A DNA stretch of 64,000 nucleotides, taken from contig NZ_MTQD01000012.1 in assembly GCF_001974875.1 (NCBI RefSeq), positions 1-64,000 on the forward strand, given 5' to 3'. The DNA is from Pseudoalteromonas sp. EB27 (GTDB lineage: Bacteria > Pseudomonadota > Gammaproteobacteria > Enterobacterales > Alteromonadaceae). Below are positions 30,006 to 39,701 of this stretch, piece after piece. A program made the position numbers and the translations under genes. Numbering within the stretch: position 1 is the stretch's first letter; every line of letters starts with the position of its first letter. The notes under the pieces were generated by a model. The model was not told the origin of the DNA. It searched no databases and worked only from the letters and a program-made list of their open reading frames with translations.

Positions 30006-31610
30006 TTAAGGAATAGTAATTATAAAGCGAGCACCGTGTTTTTCTTCAAGATCAAACATAACTCTTCCGCCGAGAGCCTGTGTTACTAAGTTGTATACTA
30101 AGTGCATCCCTAGGCCGCTTGCGCCTTGTCCTCGCTTTGAAGTTACAAAAGGGTCAAAAATTCTATTTTTAATATTTTTATCAACGCCTTGACCATTGTC
30201 AGAATAAACGATTGTTAATTTTTTCCCTACCAGTTCTACATCAAAGCGAATTTCATTATTTTCTTTACCTATAAATCCATGGATTACCGAGTTCATAAGT
30301 AACTGCTGAAACACCTGCTGTAGAGGTTCGGACTTACTATGAATGGCCAAATCGATCGGGCAGTTAATGATAACGACAGGCTTTTTAGGCAGTAACTCAG
30401 ATTGTATTGATATTAAAACATCGCTAATTAATTTATGCACATTAATGTAGGTATTAACACCGTCGTCTTGAATAACGGCGACTTTTTTAAAATTAGAAAT
30501 AAGGTCAGCGGCACGATTTAAGTTACGATAAATTAAATCTAAGTTTTCAATACCTTCATCTATAAATCGTTTTAAGTGTTTAGAGGTTAGTTTTTTATCA
30601 TTAAAGCTTTGTTGTATATCTGCTAGCTTATCTCGTAGTAATGTAGAACCTGTAATACCAAGCCCTATTGGTGTATTCACTTCATGGGCAACACCTGCCA
30701 CCATTTGCCCTAAAGACGCCATTTTTTCGTTTTCAACAATTTGTGTTTGATACTGGTGCATTCGCTCAAGGGTTGATAATAGCTCTTGATTTGCCTCTCT
30801 GAGAGCAATAGTTCGTTGACTTACTTTTTCTTCAAGACTTTGGTTGAGCTGTTTTATTTCTTGTTTATCTTTTTCGTGGCGCTCAAGCTGCTTTTTGGTA
30901 CGTGCAAGCATGATATTTAAACTATTTGAAAGAGCGGTTATTTCTTTTACATCGGTTCCTGGCGCGCGTGCATCATAGTTATGATTTTTAGATACATCCT
31001 GCAATAGCATGCTTAGCTGTTCTATTGGCTTAGCTATACGTCTTTGAACTTTTATAGCAATAAAGTAAACAACTACCAAAATTAATAGCGTTAATAGCAC
31101 ATCTATTAATATTTTCCTTTCAATATAAGTTTCTAAACTTTCCAGACTTCCTCGCATGTATACATAACCGACCAACTGTTCGTTATCGTAAATAGGGCGG
31201 GTTAGTTCAATATTATCGCTCGTAATTCGTGGTGTTTTTAGTTCATCAACACTGTCTATTCTTAGCGGTACTGGAGGCGTTTTTTTTGCATTGAAACTAA
31301 TAAAAAAAACAGGTTTTTTTGATGCTTTTTCTATTGAATAAATATGTATGTTTTTGACAAGAGGGATGTTTTCAAATGACTTGAGGCGTTTTTCTTCTGT
31401 TTTTCTATCATCTTCAGCTACTGATTTACCAGCATCAAAAGCTACAATTTCAGAAAGTATGACGAGTTTATTAATGATTAATTGCTTTTGCTCTTTTACG
31501 CTTAAATACGTAGAGATCGAAATAGATAGCGACAAGCAAATAGCTGTAATAAGCATAATTAAGTTAATGAGCGCTTTACGAATGCTACTTTGATGAACTT
31601 TTTTAGGCAT
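30006..31610 (-). CDS. sensor histidine kinase
   Basis: The 534-residue kinase has membrane helices at about 13-33 and 165-187, a periplasmic sensor between them, a HAMP-like linker, a coiled coil rich in Gln and Glu (about 230-295), and a kinase core with AHEVNTPIG (His309), a SDNGQGV box and GASGLGMHLV. The periplasmic ligand is unknown. No response regulator is adjacent, so it probably signals to one elsewhere. Its upstream gene is rsmC, also minus strand, about 150 bases away. Confidence 0.85.
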   Translation of the reverse strand: MPKKVHQSSIRKALINLIMLITAICLSLSISISTYLSVKEQKQLIINKLVILSEIVAFDAGKSVAEDDRKTEEKRLKSFENIPLVKNIHIYSIEKASKKPVFFISFNAKKTPPVPLRIDSVDELKTPRITSDNIELTRPIYDNEQLVGYVYMRGSLESLETYIERKILIDVLLTLLILVVVYFIAIKVQRRIAKPIEQLSMLLQDVSKNHNYDARAPGTDVKEITALSNSLNIMLARTKKQLERHEKDKQEIKQLNQSLEEKVSQRTIALREANQELLSTLERMHQYQTQIVENEKMASLGQMVAGVAHEVNTPIGLGITGSTLLRDKLADIQQSFNDKKLTSKHLKRFIDEGIENLDLIYRNLNRAADLISNFKKVAVIQDDGVNTYINVHKLISDVLISIQSELLPKKPVVIINCPIDLAIHSKSEPLQQVFQQLLMNSVIHGFIGKENNEIRFDVELVGKKLTIVYSDNGQGVDKNIKNRIFDPFVTSKRGQGASGLGMHLVYNLVTQALGGRVMFDLEEKHGARFIITIP

Positions 31611-31761
31611 TATTTCATTATCGCCTGAGTTAATTTTAATTATTTAGAATTTTAGTTTAGCAAAGACAGGAGAAAATGAAGGAAAAAAGCTAAATTAATT
31701 CTTATATTTATACGAAGGTTAGCTTGAGTACAGTTGGACTCAAGCGTTTTAAAAAATAATA

Positions 31762-32787
31762 TTAGCTGCTATATACGGCAAATTTGTTATTTTTAAATAC
31801 AGTTTGGTAGCTTTCAAATTGCGTTTCTAAAATAGGCGGGTACTTTAGAAAGCTGTTAGCTACAATATTCAGCTTTCCTGCTTTAGTTAAATGCTGTTTT
31901 GCATTTGCTAAAAATGTCTCTGCTACTGTGTAGTCGGTTGCAATACCCGTATGAAAAGGTGGATTGCTAATAATTAAATCAAACTTACCGGTAATGCTTT
32001 TAAGGCCGTCACTTAATATCGCTTCGCCTTTGATGTTGTTAAGCTTTAGGGTTTGCTGTGTTGCGTAAGTTGCCAGTGCACTTACATCACTACACACAAA
32101 CTCAAGTGCTGGATTATGCAGCCCTAAAAAGGTTGCTATTAGACCTGCGCCACAACCAAAGTCGAGAACCCTACCTTGCTTAATTGTCGGTGCGTTTTCG
32201 AGTAGAACTTTCGTTCCCATATCTAAACTACCGTGATTAAACACCCCAGGGACACTAATAGCTGTAAACTCGGTGTCAGCAACATTAACAACAAACTTTT
32301 TATGGTAGGTCGTAATATCAAAATTAGGGTGCTGGGTAATCTCAGCAAATGAGTAAAGAACGCAGTGCTTAGCTGAATCAATTTTGTTACTAAACTCTGC
32401 TTTGCCAGCTAATTGCTTTTCAATTGATTTAACACCACTTTTATTTTCACCTACCACTAATAGCTCGGCATCATCAGTAATAGCAGCTCGAATATTATCA
32501 AGCGCCATTAATAACTCTGGTTTTGATTTAGGATAGTAAAGAATAACTAAATCATAGCCGTTACCAGGTATTGTGTGATTTACGTGGATTTCAATGTCTT
32601 TGCTGTTTTTAGCAAACTCACCGTTAGCATGGTTGTAGCTAAATGCAGTTACCTTGCTTTGCGGGTTAAGTTTTTTAAGCTCTGTTAAAAAGCCATCTTG
32701 AACAAAGTTGACCACCAAGATAGATTTGCCCGTTAATGCCTCGCTATTACGAAGTAACAGTAAACTTGGGTTGGTTAGTACGCTCAT
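31762..32787 (-). CDS. rsmC: 16S rRNA m2G1207 methyltransferase
   Basis: A 341-residue protein with a degenerate N-terminal methyltransferase-like half and an active C-terminal half: LDFGCGAGLIATFL binds SAM and NPPFHTG is the exocyclic-amine motif. It modifies G1207 of 16S rRNA. Its neighbour upstream on the same strand is trmB. Confidence 0.9.
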   Translation of the reverse strand: MSVLTNPSLLLLRNSEALTGKSILVVNFVQDGFLTELKKLNPQSKVTAFSYNHANGEFAKNSKDIEIHVNHTIPGNGYDLVILYYPKSKPELLMALDNIRAAITDDAELLVVGENKSGVKSIEKQLAGKAEFSNKIDSAKHCVLYSFAEITQHPNFDITTYHKKFVVNVADTEFTAISVPGVFNHGSLDMGTKVLLENAPTIKQGRVLDFGCGAGLIATFLGLHNPALEFVCSDVSALATYATQQTLKLNNIKGEAILSDGLKSITGKFDLIISNPPFHTGIATDYTVAETFLANAKQHLTKAGKLNIVANSFLKYPPILETQFESYQTVFKNNKFAVYSS

Positions 32788-32853
32788 AAATGGCTTTGCC
32801 TTACAGTATGTTTAGTTTTATCAAAAATAAAAGTGAGTGCTTAAAGTTACAAA

Positions 32854-33579
32854 TTACTCAGTACGTTCAAACATTAAATCCCACACGCCATGACCTAGGC
32901 GATGTCCGCGCTGCTCAAACTTAGTAAGCGGGCGCAAATCTGGACGTGGAACATAATCGTTAGTTTCTGATTGGTTTTTAAAACCAGGCGCTACATTCAT
33001 TACTTCAAGCATATGCTCTGCATAGTTTTCCCAATCTGTTGCCATATGAAAAACGCCACCCATTTTAAGTTGGGCTCTTAGTTTTTCAACAAACTCAGTT
33101 TGTACAATACGGCGTTTGTGATGGCGCTTTTTATGCCAAGGATCAGGGAAAAACAATTGTAGAGTTGTTAAGCTTTCATTAGGTATACAATCTGCAAGTA
33201 CTTCAACTGCATCGTGTTCAAAAATACGTAAGTTAGTAATGCCAGCTTCATCGGCATCCATTAAACAAGCACCAACGCCTGGGCGGTGTACTTCAATACC
33301 AATAAAGTTTAGGTGAGGGGCATTTGTTGCCATTTCGACAAGCGATTTACCCATACCAAAACCAATTTCTACTACTACATCGTTGTTATTGCCAAAAACT
33401 TCGCTTAAATCAAGCATACCGTTTTTATGCTCTAGGCCCATTGTTGGCCAGCATTTTTCGATTGCAGCGGCTTGGCCTTTGGTTAATCGACCTTCGCGTT
33501 TTACAAAACTGCGAATGGTGCGGATGTATTTACCTTCTTGCTTAGCTTGCTCAAGGTTAGTGTTGCTTGATTCACTCAT
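32854..33579 (-). CDS. trmB: tRNA (guanosine-46-N7) methyltransferase
   Basis: The 241-residue enzyme shows [16 protein letters not shown] for SAM binding and [20 protein letters not shown], the TrmB signature. It makes m7G46 in tRNA. It is divergent from mutY, as in E. coli and its relatives. Confidence 0.95.
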   Translation of the reverse strand: MSESSNTNLEQAKQEGKYIRTIRSFVKREGRLTKGQAAAIEKCWPTMGLEHKNGMLDLSEVFGNNNDVVVEIGFGMGKSLVEMATNAPHLNFIGIEVHRPGVGACLMDADEAGITNLRIFEHDAVEVLADCIPNESLTTLQLFFPDPWHKKRHHKRRIVQTEFVEKLRAQLKMGGVFHMATDWENYAEHMLEVMNVAPGFKNQSETNDYVPRPDLRPLTKFEQRGHRLGHGVWDLMFERTE

Positions 33580-33740
33580 ATTATTGGCCTGACAAAAACA
33601 ATGTGTTTAAAAATGGTTGCATATTATCCCTGACCGAGCTCGCAATCACAAGTATTAGCTGGTTTTACACGCCCTATAGCTTGATCTTTTTATTAACTAC
33701 AATAGACTGAGCCGCCATTGAGCATCAGTAAAAGTACAAT

Positions 33741-34802
33741 ATGTTGGATTTAAATAAAGAACAGTCTAATTCGTTTTCTAATCAAGTCGTTGATTGGTAT
33801 CACCTTCATGGGCGTAAAACACTTCCATGGCAGTTGGGTAAAACACCTTATAAAGTGTGGGTGTCTGAGGTGATGCTCCAGCAAACTCAAGTTATTACTG
33901 TTATCCCATATTTTGAAAAATTTATGCAAAGCTTTCCAGATATTATTGCTTTAGCTGATGCTGATGAAGATTTAGTACTGCATCACTGGACCGGCTTAGG
34001 GTATTACGCTCGTGCGCGTAACTTACACAAAACAGCTAAAATAGTACGTGACAAGTACCAAGGCGAATTTCCGCAAACGCTTGATGAAGTAATGGATTTA
34101 CCGGGAATAGGGCGCTCTACTGCCGGGGCTGTTTTATCATTGTCGCTTGGGCAGCATCATCCAATTTTAGATGGGAATGTTAAGCGAGTCTTAGCGCGCT
34201 ACTTTATGATAGAAGGTTGGTACGGTGTTAAAAAAGTCGAAAACCAGCTTTGGCATTTATCAGAGCAATTAACACCTAAAAATAATGTCACCGAATTTAA
34301 TCAAGCTATGATGGATTTAGGAGCGAGTGTTTGCTCACGCAGTCGCTTTGATTGCGAGGCTTGCCCATTAAATTCAGGTTGTGGTGCCTTTAATGCAGGT
34401 AAAGTAAAAGAGTTTCCACATTCTAAACCTAAAAAAGCAGTGCCAAAGAAGAGTTGTCATCAGTTAATTGTTCAGTGCGGCGATAAAGTGCTTATGGAAA
34501 AACGCCCTAACAGCGGTATTTGGGGAGGACTGTTTGGCTTTTTTGAATTTAATGAGTTCGAGGAGCTTCAAACGTTTTTAGCTCAGCAAGGATTAGAAGC
34601 CGACTTAGTAGAGCTTGAAGCATTTATTCATGTGTTTTCACATTTTGAGCTGAAGATTAATCCGCATGTACTCAATGTTAAGAAAATTCCTGATGTAGTA
34701 AATGACAAACAATTAGTGTGGTATCCGCTTGATCAATCAATAGAGGTTGGCCTAGCAGCGCCAACTAAAAAGTTGGTTAAACAAATTACAGCAATAGTAT
34801 AG
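33741..34802 (+). CDS. mutY: A/G-specific adenine glycosylase
   Basis: The 353-residue enzyme removes A paired with 8-oxoG. The N-terminal half has [11 protein letters not shown] with the catalytic Glu, [13 protein letters not shown] (HhH) and [11 protein letters not shown] with the catalytic Asp. The iron-sulfur cysteines are in [17 protein letters not shown]. The C-terminal half is the MutT-like 8-oxoG recognition domain. yggX follows by 35 bases. Confidence 0.95.
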   Translation: MLDLNKEQSNSFSNQVVDWYHLHGRKTLPWQLGKTPYKVWVSEVMLQQTQVITVIPYFEKFMQSFPDIIALADADEDLVLHHWTGLGYYARARNLHKTAKIVRDKYQGEFPQTLDEVMDLPGIGRSTAGAVLSLSLGQHHPILDGNVKRVLARYFMIEGWYGVKKVENQLWHLSEQLTPKNNVTEFNQAMMDLGASVCSRSRFDCEACPLNSGCGAFNAGKVKEFPHSKPKKAVPKKSCHQLIVQCGDKVLMEKRPNSGIWGGLFGFFEFNEFEELQTFLAQQGLEADLVELEAFIHVFSHFELKINPHVLNVKKIPDVVNDKQLVWYPLDQSIEVGLAAPTKKLVKQITAIV

Positions 34803-34837
34803 AATAGTCCCATATTTAGCGTTAGAGAGAATCAATC

Positions 34838-35110
34838 ATGGCACGTACAGTATTTTGTCAAAAGTTACAAAAAGAAGCCGAAGGGCTTGGCTTTCAGTTA
34901 TACCCTGGTGAAATTGGTGAAAAGATTTTTAATAACATCTCTAAAGAAGCGTGGGGTCAGTGGCAGCATAAGCAAACAATGCTTATTAACGAAAAGCATT
35001 TAAATATGATGGACCCAGAGCACCGCACATTTTTAGAAGAGCAAATGGTTGGCTTTTTGTTTGAAAATAAAGATGTGGAAATTGAAGGTTATCGACCGCC
35101 TGAAAAATAA
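34838..35110 (+). CDS. yggX: Fe(2+)-trafficking protein YggX
   Basis: The 90-residue protein starts [20 protein letters not shown] with the conserved Cys, and contains [16 protein letters not shown]. YggX protects iron-sulfur clusters against oxidation, which fits its place after mutY, itself an iron-sulfur enzyme. A terminator follows. Confidence 0.95.
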   Translation: MARTVFCQKLQKEAEGLGFQLYPGEIGEKIFNNISKEAWGQWQHKQTMLINEKHLNMMDPEHRTFLEEQMVGFLFENKDVEIEGYRPPEK

Positions 35111-35122
35111 TATTTTAAACAT

Positions 35123-35148
35123 AAAAAAGGGCTAAATAGCCCTTTTTT
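35123..35148. terminator. bidirectional terminator after yggX
   Basis: AAAAAAGGGCT, loop AAAT, AGCCCTTTTTT, between convergent genes. Confidence 0.85.
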
Positions 35149-35160
35149 GTGTGCGGTTAT

Positions 35161-37938
35161 TTAATCACTTAACTCATCTTCTTGCTCAGAGATTTTAATT
35201 TGTTCTTTTAAAAATTGAGCTGCCTTAGAGTATTCAATTTCTAACTTATCTCTTAAGTCTATTAATTCATCGGTAGTGAGTTCACCTTTTTTACATTTAT
35301 CTTCAAATGCACTTGAAAGTTCTGCCACCGTTAGGGCACCAATTGTTTTGGAGATCGATTTTAATTGATGACACCCTTCAATAATCTCATCTAAATCGTT
35401 AACCATAACGCCTGAATTAATCCCCTTAATTAGCCCTTGGCTTTGTTCTAAATACATTTTGAAAAAGCGTAACTGTTTAGCTTCGTCACCATTTACATAT
35501 TTAGCAACTGCTTCCATATCAATAGGTAGCGCCATGGTTTGATGGATAACTACATTTGGGTTTTGGCTTTGCTTATCGCTCCAGCGTTTTAAAGTGTCCT
35601 CTAACGCGTTTAGCTCTATAGGTTTGGTAATGAAGTCGTTTATACCTACGGCTAAACAACGCTCTTTTTCGCCTTTAAGTGCGTTTGCTGTTACAGCAAT
35701 AATGTAAGGCTGCGCATCAATTGATTCTAATAACTCTGCTTCGTTACGGATTTTTTCGACCATATCGTAACCCGACATTTTAGGCATGTGTAAGTCGGTT
35801 AAAATAAGTGAGTAATCACCTTTTCTCCACATATCTAAGCCTTCTTCACCGTTGTTTGCTATCTCAACGCCAAAACCTAGTATGTGTAATTGATCGGTTA
35901 GCACTTGTTGGTTTAGAAGGTTATCTTCAACAAGTAAAACCAATTTGTTTGATTGACGAGCCTGCTCAACATTTAAATAATTATTAAGTGTTTTGGTTTT
36001 TTTAATTTGTTTAGGTGTATGCAAACCTGCAGCGACTAAAATAGACAGCATAAAGTTAGACTTACATAGAGGAGAGGCATTAATATAAAAAATATTATTA
36101 TGATTTATAGCCGCTTCATCAAGCTTGCTTAGTACAACAACTTGTTGGTTATAATCCTCTAATGAATAAAATAAGCGTCTTAGCAGCGCGTTTGTTTTAT
36201 CCATATTGTCTATGCCATCAGCCACCCAAATAATATCTTGCGAATGTTGGTGCTCTTCAATTTCTTCTTCTGTGTGTGCATAAACTATTTTAGCGCCCAT
36301 AAACGATAAATAACGGTACATTGTTTTTTCACGTTCTAGGTGATTACTAACTACAACAACTTGCTTACCATTTAATGCACCTTTGTGTGCGTACTTAATT
36401 CTACCCGATGTGCTAAACGGCAGTTCAACAGTAAACTCACTGCCAATTCCTGTATGGCTAGTTACATGAATAGTCCCTAGCATAAGCTCAGTTAAGCTTT
36501 TACAAATAGAAAGACCTAAACCTGTCCCTCCATATTCTCGGGTAATCGAATTTTCGGCTTGAATAAACGGATTAAATATTTCGCGTAGTTGTGCCTGCGA
36601 CATGCCTTTACCGTTATCAGTTACGCAAAAGCGTAAGGTAAAGTGATCAGTTGTGTTATGCACCACCTCTACTGATATTTTTACATGACCTTGGGTTTTT
36701 TCATCAGTGCTCGTAAATTTAATTGCGTTGCTACACAGGTTATAAAGAACCTGACGTACACGTACGCTATCACCGGTAAGATTTATAGGAATATCTGGTG
36801 CTATTGCTAGCTCTAAATCAAGCTCACGTTTTTTAGCAACAGATGAGAGCACACGAGCAACTTCTTCTATGGTATCGGTTACTGAAAAGGGGATAGGGTC
36901 AATATTTAGCTTTCCAGCCTCAATTTTAGAGAAATCTAAAATATCATCCAAAATACTCAATAACGAGAACGCTGATTCACGAATAATCGTACTTAAGCGA
37001 TGCTGAGCGCCATCAAGTTCGGTTTGGCGAAGTAAATCAATAGTACCTATAACACCATTCATAGGCGTTCTAATCTCATGACTCATGGTTGCTAAAAACG
37101 TTGTTTTAGTCTCGCTTGCTCGCTCTGCTTTTAGTGTTGCTTGCTCAAGCGCTAAAGTACGATTTTGTACTTCGGCCTCTAGACCATTTTGTAATTTATA
37201 AAGCTCTTTTTGGGCTGCGTCATTCTCGCTCATTGCAGTTTGTACTTTTTGTAGCAATAAGTTGATGTTTTTTGCTACTACACCTAAACCAATATCAAGT
37301 TGTTCATCAACATTACTATTATAATTAGCATCTTCAGTGATTGTCTGTAACTCTTGAGTAAGAGTGTCAGTACTTTTACGCAAGCGCGTATTAATGTACA
37401 TATTAAACATTAAAGTAAGTATGAATAATGTAGCAACACTTGCTATCGCAATAATATAAGCAATGACTTGAGAATCTTGAGCGCTCAAAGGAGTGGGTGG
37501 TAGGTTTTGCTTAATAATAAGCTCGCCAATGGGTTGATCGTTTAACAATAGTAAGTGGTGAAGAATGCCTTGCTCTACTAAATGCTTTTCTGCTTCAATA
37601 GAGACTATAGCAGGCTTACTGCTGCTATACACCAACTGAGTGGCAGATGCTGGATTGAAACGATATAAAGTATATTCAAAGTTATCATCTAATAAAGCCG
37701 TTAAATCAAGTAACTGTTTTACTTTACCTTGACCATACATAGTTAATGCATCGACCATTGGTAAGTCTAATCTATCGGCAAGCGTTACGATATTAACAGA
37801 TGATGCTGGTTGGGATGTCTTAACTTCAGCTTGTGTATAAAATGAGTGGGCAACAATAGCGAGCGCTGTTACAGCAATATTAATGATTAAAAAAAGTGGC
37901 AGTAAGCCTTTTACTGGCGATGAGAATTTACTCTGCAT
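35161..37938 (-). CDS. hybrid sensor kinase with receiver and Hpt domains
   Basis: The 925-residue protein has membrane segments at about 10-30 and 160-180 around a periplasmic sensor, a coiled coil, a kinase core with SHEIRTPMNGV (His287) and GGTGLGLSICK, an inactive-looking receiver-like stretch, a real receiver with TDLHMPKMSGYD (Asp715) and an Hpt domain with CHQLKSISK (His857). The layout is BarA-like, but the sequence alone does not prove that. BarA would act on UvrY and so on CsrA activity; this is a possibility only. No partner regulator is adjacent. Confidence 0.85.
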   Translation of the reverse strand: MQSKFSSPVKGLLPLFLIINIAVTALAIVAHSFYTQAEVKTSQPASSVNIVTLADRLDLPMVDALTMYGQGKVKQLLDLTALLDDNFEYTLYRFNPASATQLVYSSSKPAIVSIEAEKHLVEQGILHHLLLLNDQPIGELIIKQNLPPTPLSAQDSQVIAYIIAIASVATLFILTLMFNMYINTRLRKSTDTLTQELQTITEDANYNSNVDEQLDIGLGVVAKNINLLLQKVQTAMSENDAAQKELYKLQNGLEAEVQNRTLALEQATLKAERASETKTTFLATMSHEIRTPMNGVIGTIDLLRQTELDGAQHRLSTIIRESAFSLLSILDDILDFSKIEAGKLNIDPIPFSVTDTIEEVARVLSSVAKKRELDLELAIAPDIPINLTGDSVRVRQVLYNLCSNAIKFTSTDEKTQGHVKISVEVVHNTTDHFTLRFCVTDNGKGMSQAQLREIFNPFIQAENSITREYGGTGLGLSICKSLTELMLGTIHVTSHTGIGSEFTVELPFSTSGRIKYAHKGALNGKQVVVVSNHLEREKTMYRYLSFMGAKIVYAHTEEEIEEHQHSQDIIWVADGIDNMDKTNALLRRLFYSLEDYNQQVVVLSKLDEAAINHNNIFYINASPLCKSNFMLSILVAAGLHTPKQIKKTKTLNNYLNVEQARQSNKLVLLVEDNLLNQQVLTDQLHILGFGVEIANNGEEGLDMWRKGDYSLILTDLHMPKMSGYDMVEKIRNEAELLESIDAQPYIIAVTANALKGEKERCLAVGINDFITKPIELNALEDTLKRWSDKQSQNPNVVIHQTMALPIDMEAVAKYVNGDEAKQLRFFKMYLEQSQGLIKGINSGVMVNDLDEIIEGCHQLKSISKTIGALTVAELSSAFEDKCKKGELTTDELIDLRDKLEIEYSKAAQFLKEQIKISEQEDELSD

Positions 37939-38161
37939 TGATTGTTTCCAATTGGTGTGTTTTTACTACGATAAGTCCCTATCGTACGTATCTAAGTTAA
38001 TCGTAACATTTACAAAAAATAATTCACTACGGTTTTAGTCTGATTTAGTTATATTTATTTATAGTTATAGTCCGATTTGTGGTAAAAATGAACGTTATTA
38101 ATAAAAAATGTGCTGAGTTGTCTGAAAACCGTTCAAACAGTTATAAAGAATAAAAAAAAAG

Positions 38162-38190
38162 TTGACTTGTAAGGGCAAAACTCGTTTAAT
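38162..38190 (+). promoter_or_regulatory. strong sigma-70 promoter of the tRNA array
   Basis: TTGACT, 17 bases, TTTAAT, followed by the G+C-rich discriminator ACGCCGC typical of stringently controlled stable-RNA promoters. Transcription would start about 38197, just before a truncated tRNA-Phe piece. Confidence 0.8.
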
Positions 38191-38199
38191 ACGCCGCAC

Positions 38200-38224
38200 G
38201 CCCAGATAGCTCAGTCGGTAGAGA
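38200..38224 (+). pseudogene. truncated 5' piece of tRNA-Phe
   Basis: GCCCAGATAGCTCAGTCGG and GTAGAG match the acceptor and D-arm of tRNA-Phe, then the similarity stops before the anticodon arm. Its acceptor strand differs from that of the intact copies (GCCTCGA). It lies at the very 5' end of the transcript. Confidence 0.7.
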
Positions 38225-38278
38225 TGAGTGGGAATTGCATTAAAAATCCTTTAGATTTTTAATTAGCACTGTTTAAGT

Positions 38279-38354
38279 GCCTCGATAGCTCAGTTGGTAG
38301 AGCAGAGGATTGAAAATCCTCGTGTCCCTGGTTCGATTCCGGGTCGAGGCACCA
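38279..38354 (+). tRNA. tRNA-Phe (GAA), copy 1
   Basis: 76 bases with encoded CCA. Acceptor GCCTCGA/TCGAGGC, anticodon loop TTGAAAA (GAA), T-loop TTCGATT. The T-stem has C50-G64, swapped in the other two copies. A leader hairpin GCAC...GTGC lies just upstream. Confidence 0.95.
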
Positions 38355-38425
38355 TTTATTAAAGTAGTGGTGTTTAATCAACAGTTTAAACATTATTACG
38401 CGTGCCTTAGCACACAGTTTTGTGT

Positions 38426-38501
<76 letters not shown>

Positions 38502-38529
38502 TTTATTTAAAGTAGTTTGAAAAGAAAGC

Positions 38530-38580
38530 TGTAATCAGTAGTCTGTTCAAATTACCCGTCGACTCGGTTAGTCGGCACCA
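38530..38580 (+). pseudogene. 3'-half tRNA-Thr remnant 1
   Basis: Keeps TGTAATCAGTAG of the anticodon arm and GACTCGGTTAGTCGGCACCA of the T-arm and acceptor; D-arm and 5' acceptor strand are missing and the middle differs. It is more decayed than the other three remnants. Confidence 0.75.
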
Positions 38581-38635
38581 TTTATAAAGCTAAAAGTTAA
38601 ATAATTATTTTATTTTTAGTTAGCACAGTTTATGT

Positions 38636-38711
38636 GCCTCGATAGCTCAGTCGGTAGAGCAGAGGATTGAAAATCCTCGTGTCCGTGGTTCGATTCCGCG
38701 TCGAGGCACCA
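38636..38711 (+). tRNA. tRNA-Phe (GAA), copy 2
   Basis: Same cloverleaf as copy 1, but with G50-C64 in the T-stem, a paired double change. CCA is encoded. Confidence 0.95.
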
Positions 38712-38768
38712 TTTACTTTAAGTTCTCAATCTTTAAAATTGAACGTGCCTTAGCACACAGTTTTGTGT

Positions 38769-38844
<76 letters not shown>

Positions 38845-38894
38845 TTTATTTAAGTTAATTGTAAAGTATCACAATTAATTAGCACAGTTTATGT

Positions 38895-38970
38895 GCCTCG
38901 ATAGCTCAGTCGGTAGAGCAGAGGATTGAAAATCCTCGTGTCCGTGGTTCGATTCCGCGTCGAGGCACCA
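38895..38970 (+). tRNA. tRNA-Phe (GAA), copy 3
   Basis: Identical to Phe copy 2. A terminator follows at once, so the first transcript probably ends here. Confidence 0.95.
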
Positions 38971-38982
38971 TTTATTGAAAAG

Positions 38983-39005
38983 CCTTGCTTATGCAAGGTT
39001 TTTTT
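38983..39005 (+). terminator. terminator inside the tRNA array
   Basis: CCTTGC, loop TTAT, GCAAGG, then seven T. It separates tRNA-Thr copy 3 from the upstream tRNAs. Confidence 0.75.
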
Positions 39006-39072
39006 ATTTTAAGTGCTTTATAAAAGTTCTCAATCTTTAAAATTGAACGTGCATTAGCACACAGTTTTGTGT

Positions 39073-39148
<76 letters not shown>

Positions 39149-39155
39149 TTTATTT

Positions 39156-39183
39156 AAAGCCTCGCTTATTGCGGGGCTTTTTT
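39156..39183 (+). terminator. terminator after tRNA-Thr copy 3
   Basis: AAAGCCTCGC, loop TTATT, GCGGGGCTTTTTT. Confidence 0.85.
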
Positions 39184-39227
39184 GTTTTCGATTTTAGAAT
39201 TAAAAATACCCATAGTTAAAAGCGAAA

Positions 39228-39288
39228 CAACTGGCTTGTAATCAGTAGTCTGTACAAGTTATCCGTTCGACTCGGTTAGTCGGCACCA
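39228..39288 (+). pseudogene. 3'-half tRNA-Thr remnant 2
   Basis: Anticodon-arm bases CAACTGGCTTGTAATCAGT, then TCTGTACAAGTTATCCG in place of the normal variable region, then TTCGACTCGGTTAGTCGG and CACCA. GCTTGTA can pair with TACAAGT. Confidence 0.8.
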
Positions 39289-39308
39289 TTTATTTTAGGT
39301 AACTTGAA

Positions 39309-39370
39309 GCAACTGACTTGTAATCAGTTGTCTGTATAAGTTATCCGTTCGACTCGGTTAGTCGGCACCA
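39309..39370 (+). pseudogene. 3'-half tRNA-Thr remnant 3
   Basis: Starts GCAACTGACTTGTAATCAG, then TGTCTGTATAAGTTATCCG and the T-arm and acceptor. ACTTGTA and TATAAGT still pair, now with a G-U, compared with remnants 2 and 4. Confidence 0.8.
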
Positions 39371-39377
39371 TTTATTT

Positions 39378-39405
39378 AAAGCCTCGCTTATTGCGGGGCT
39401 TTTTT
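39378..39405 (+). terminator. duplicated terminator in the tRNA array
   Basis: Exact copy of the hairpin 222 bases upstream. Confidence 0.8.
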
Positions 39406-39449
39406 GTTTTCGATTTTAGAATTAAAAATACCCATAGTTAAAAGCGAAA

Positions 39450-39510
39450 CAACTGGCTTGTAATCAGTAGTCTGTACAAGTTATCCGTTTGACTCGGTTA
39501 GTCGGCACCA
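39450..39510 (+). pseudogene. 3'-half tRNA-Thr remnant 4
   Basis: Copy of remnant 2 by the 222-base duplication, with C to T at 39490 that breaks the TTC of the T-loop. Confidence 0.8.
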
Positions 39511-39517
39511 TTTATTT

Positions 39518-39546
39518 AAAAGCCTCGCTTATAGCGGGGCTTTTTT
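39518..39546 (+). terminator. last terminator of the tRNA array
   Basis: AAAAGCCTCGC, loop TTATA, GCGGGGCTTTTTT. Confidence 0.85.
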
Positions 39547-39701
39547 GTATCTGTAATTTATTCAACGTCATTATGGATAAAATGTTCCATATTAATTGGA
39601 TTGTTTCTCTCTTTTTCTATTGTCGTATTTTTTGCACAATTACCTCATCGAAAAGCAAGTACCTTTGCTTATTTGTTTTCAATCCGAGATAGGGGAAGTT
39701 T

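Noticed and set aside
36000..36420. Second active receiver domain in the hybrid kinase
   Set aside because: This stretch has the receiver position but no clear phospho-acceptor motif, so I did not count it as active.
39489..39692. 67-codon frame across the last tRNA remnant and its terminator
   Set aside because: It covers a terminator hairpin and has no ribosome site; it exists by chance.
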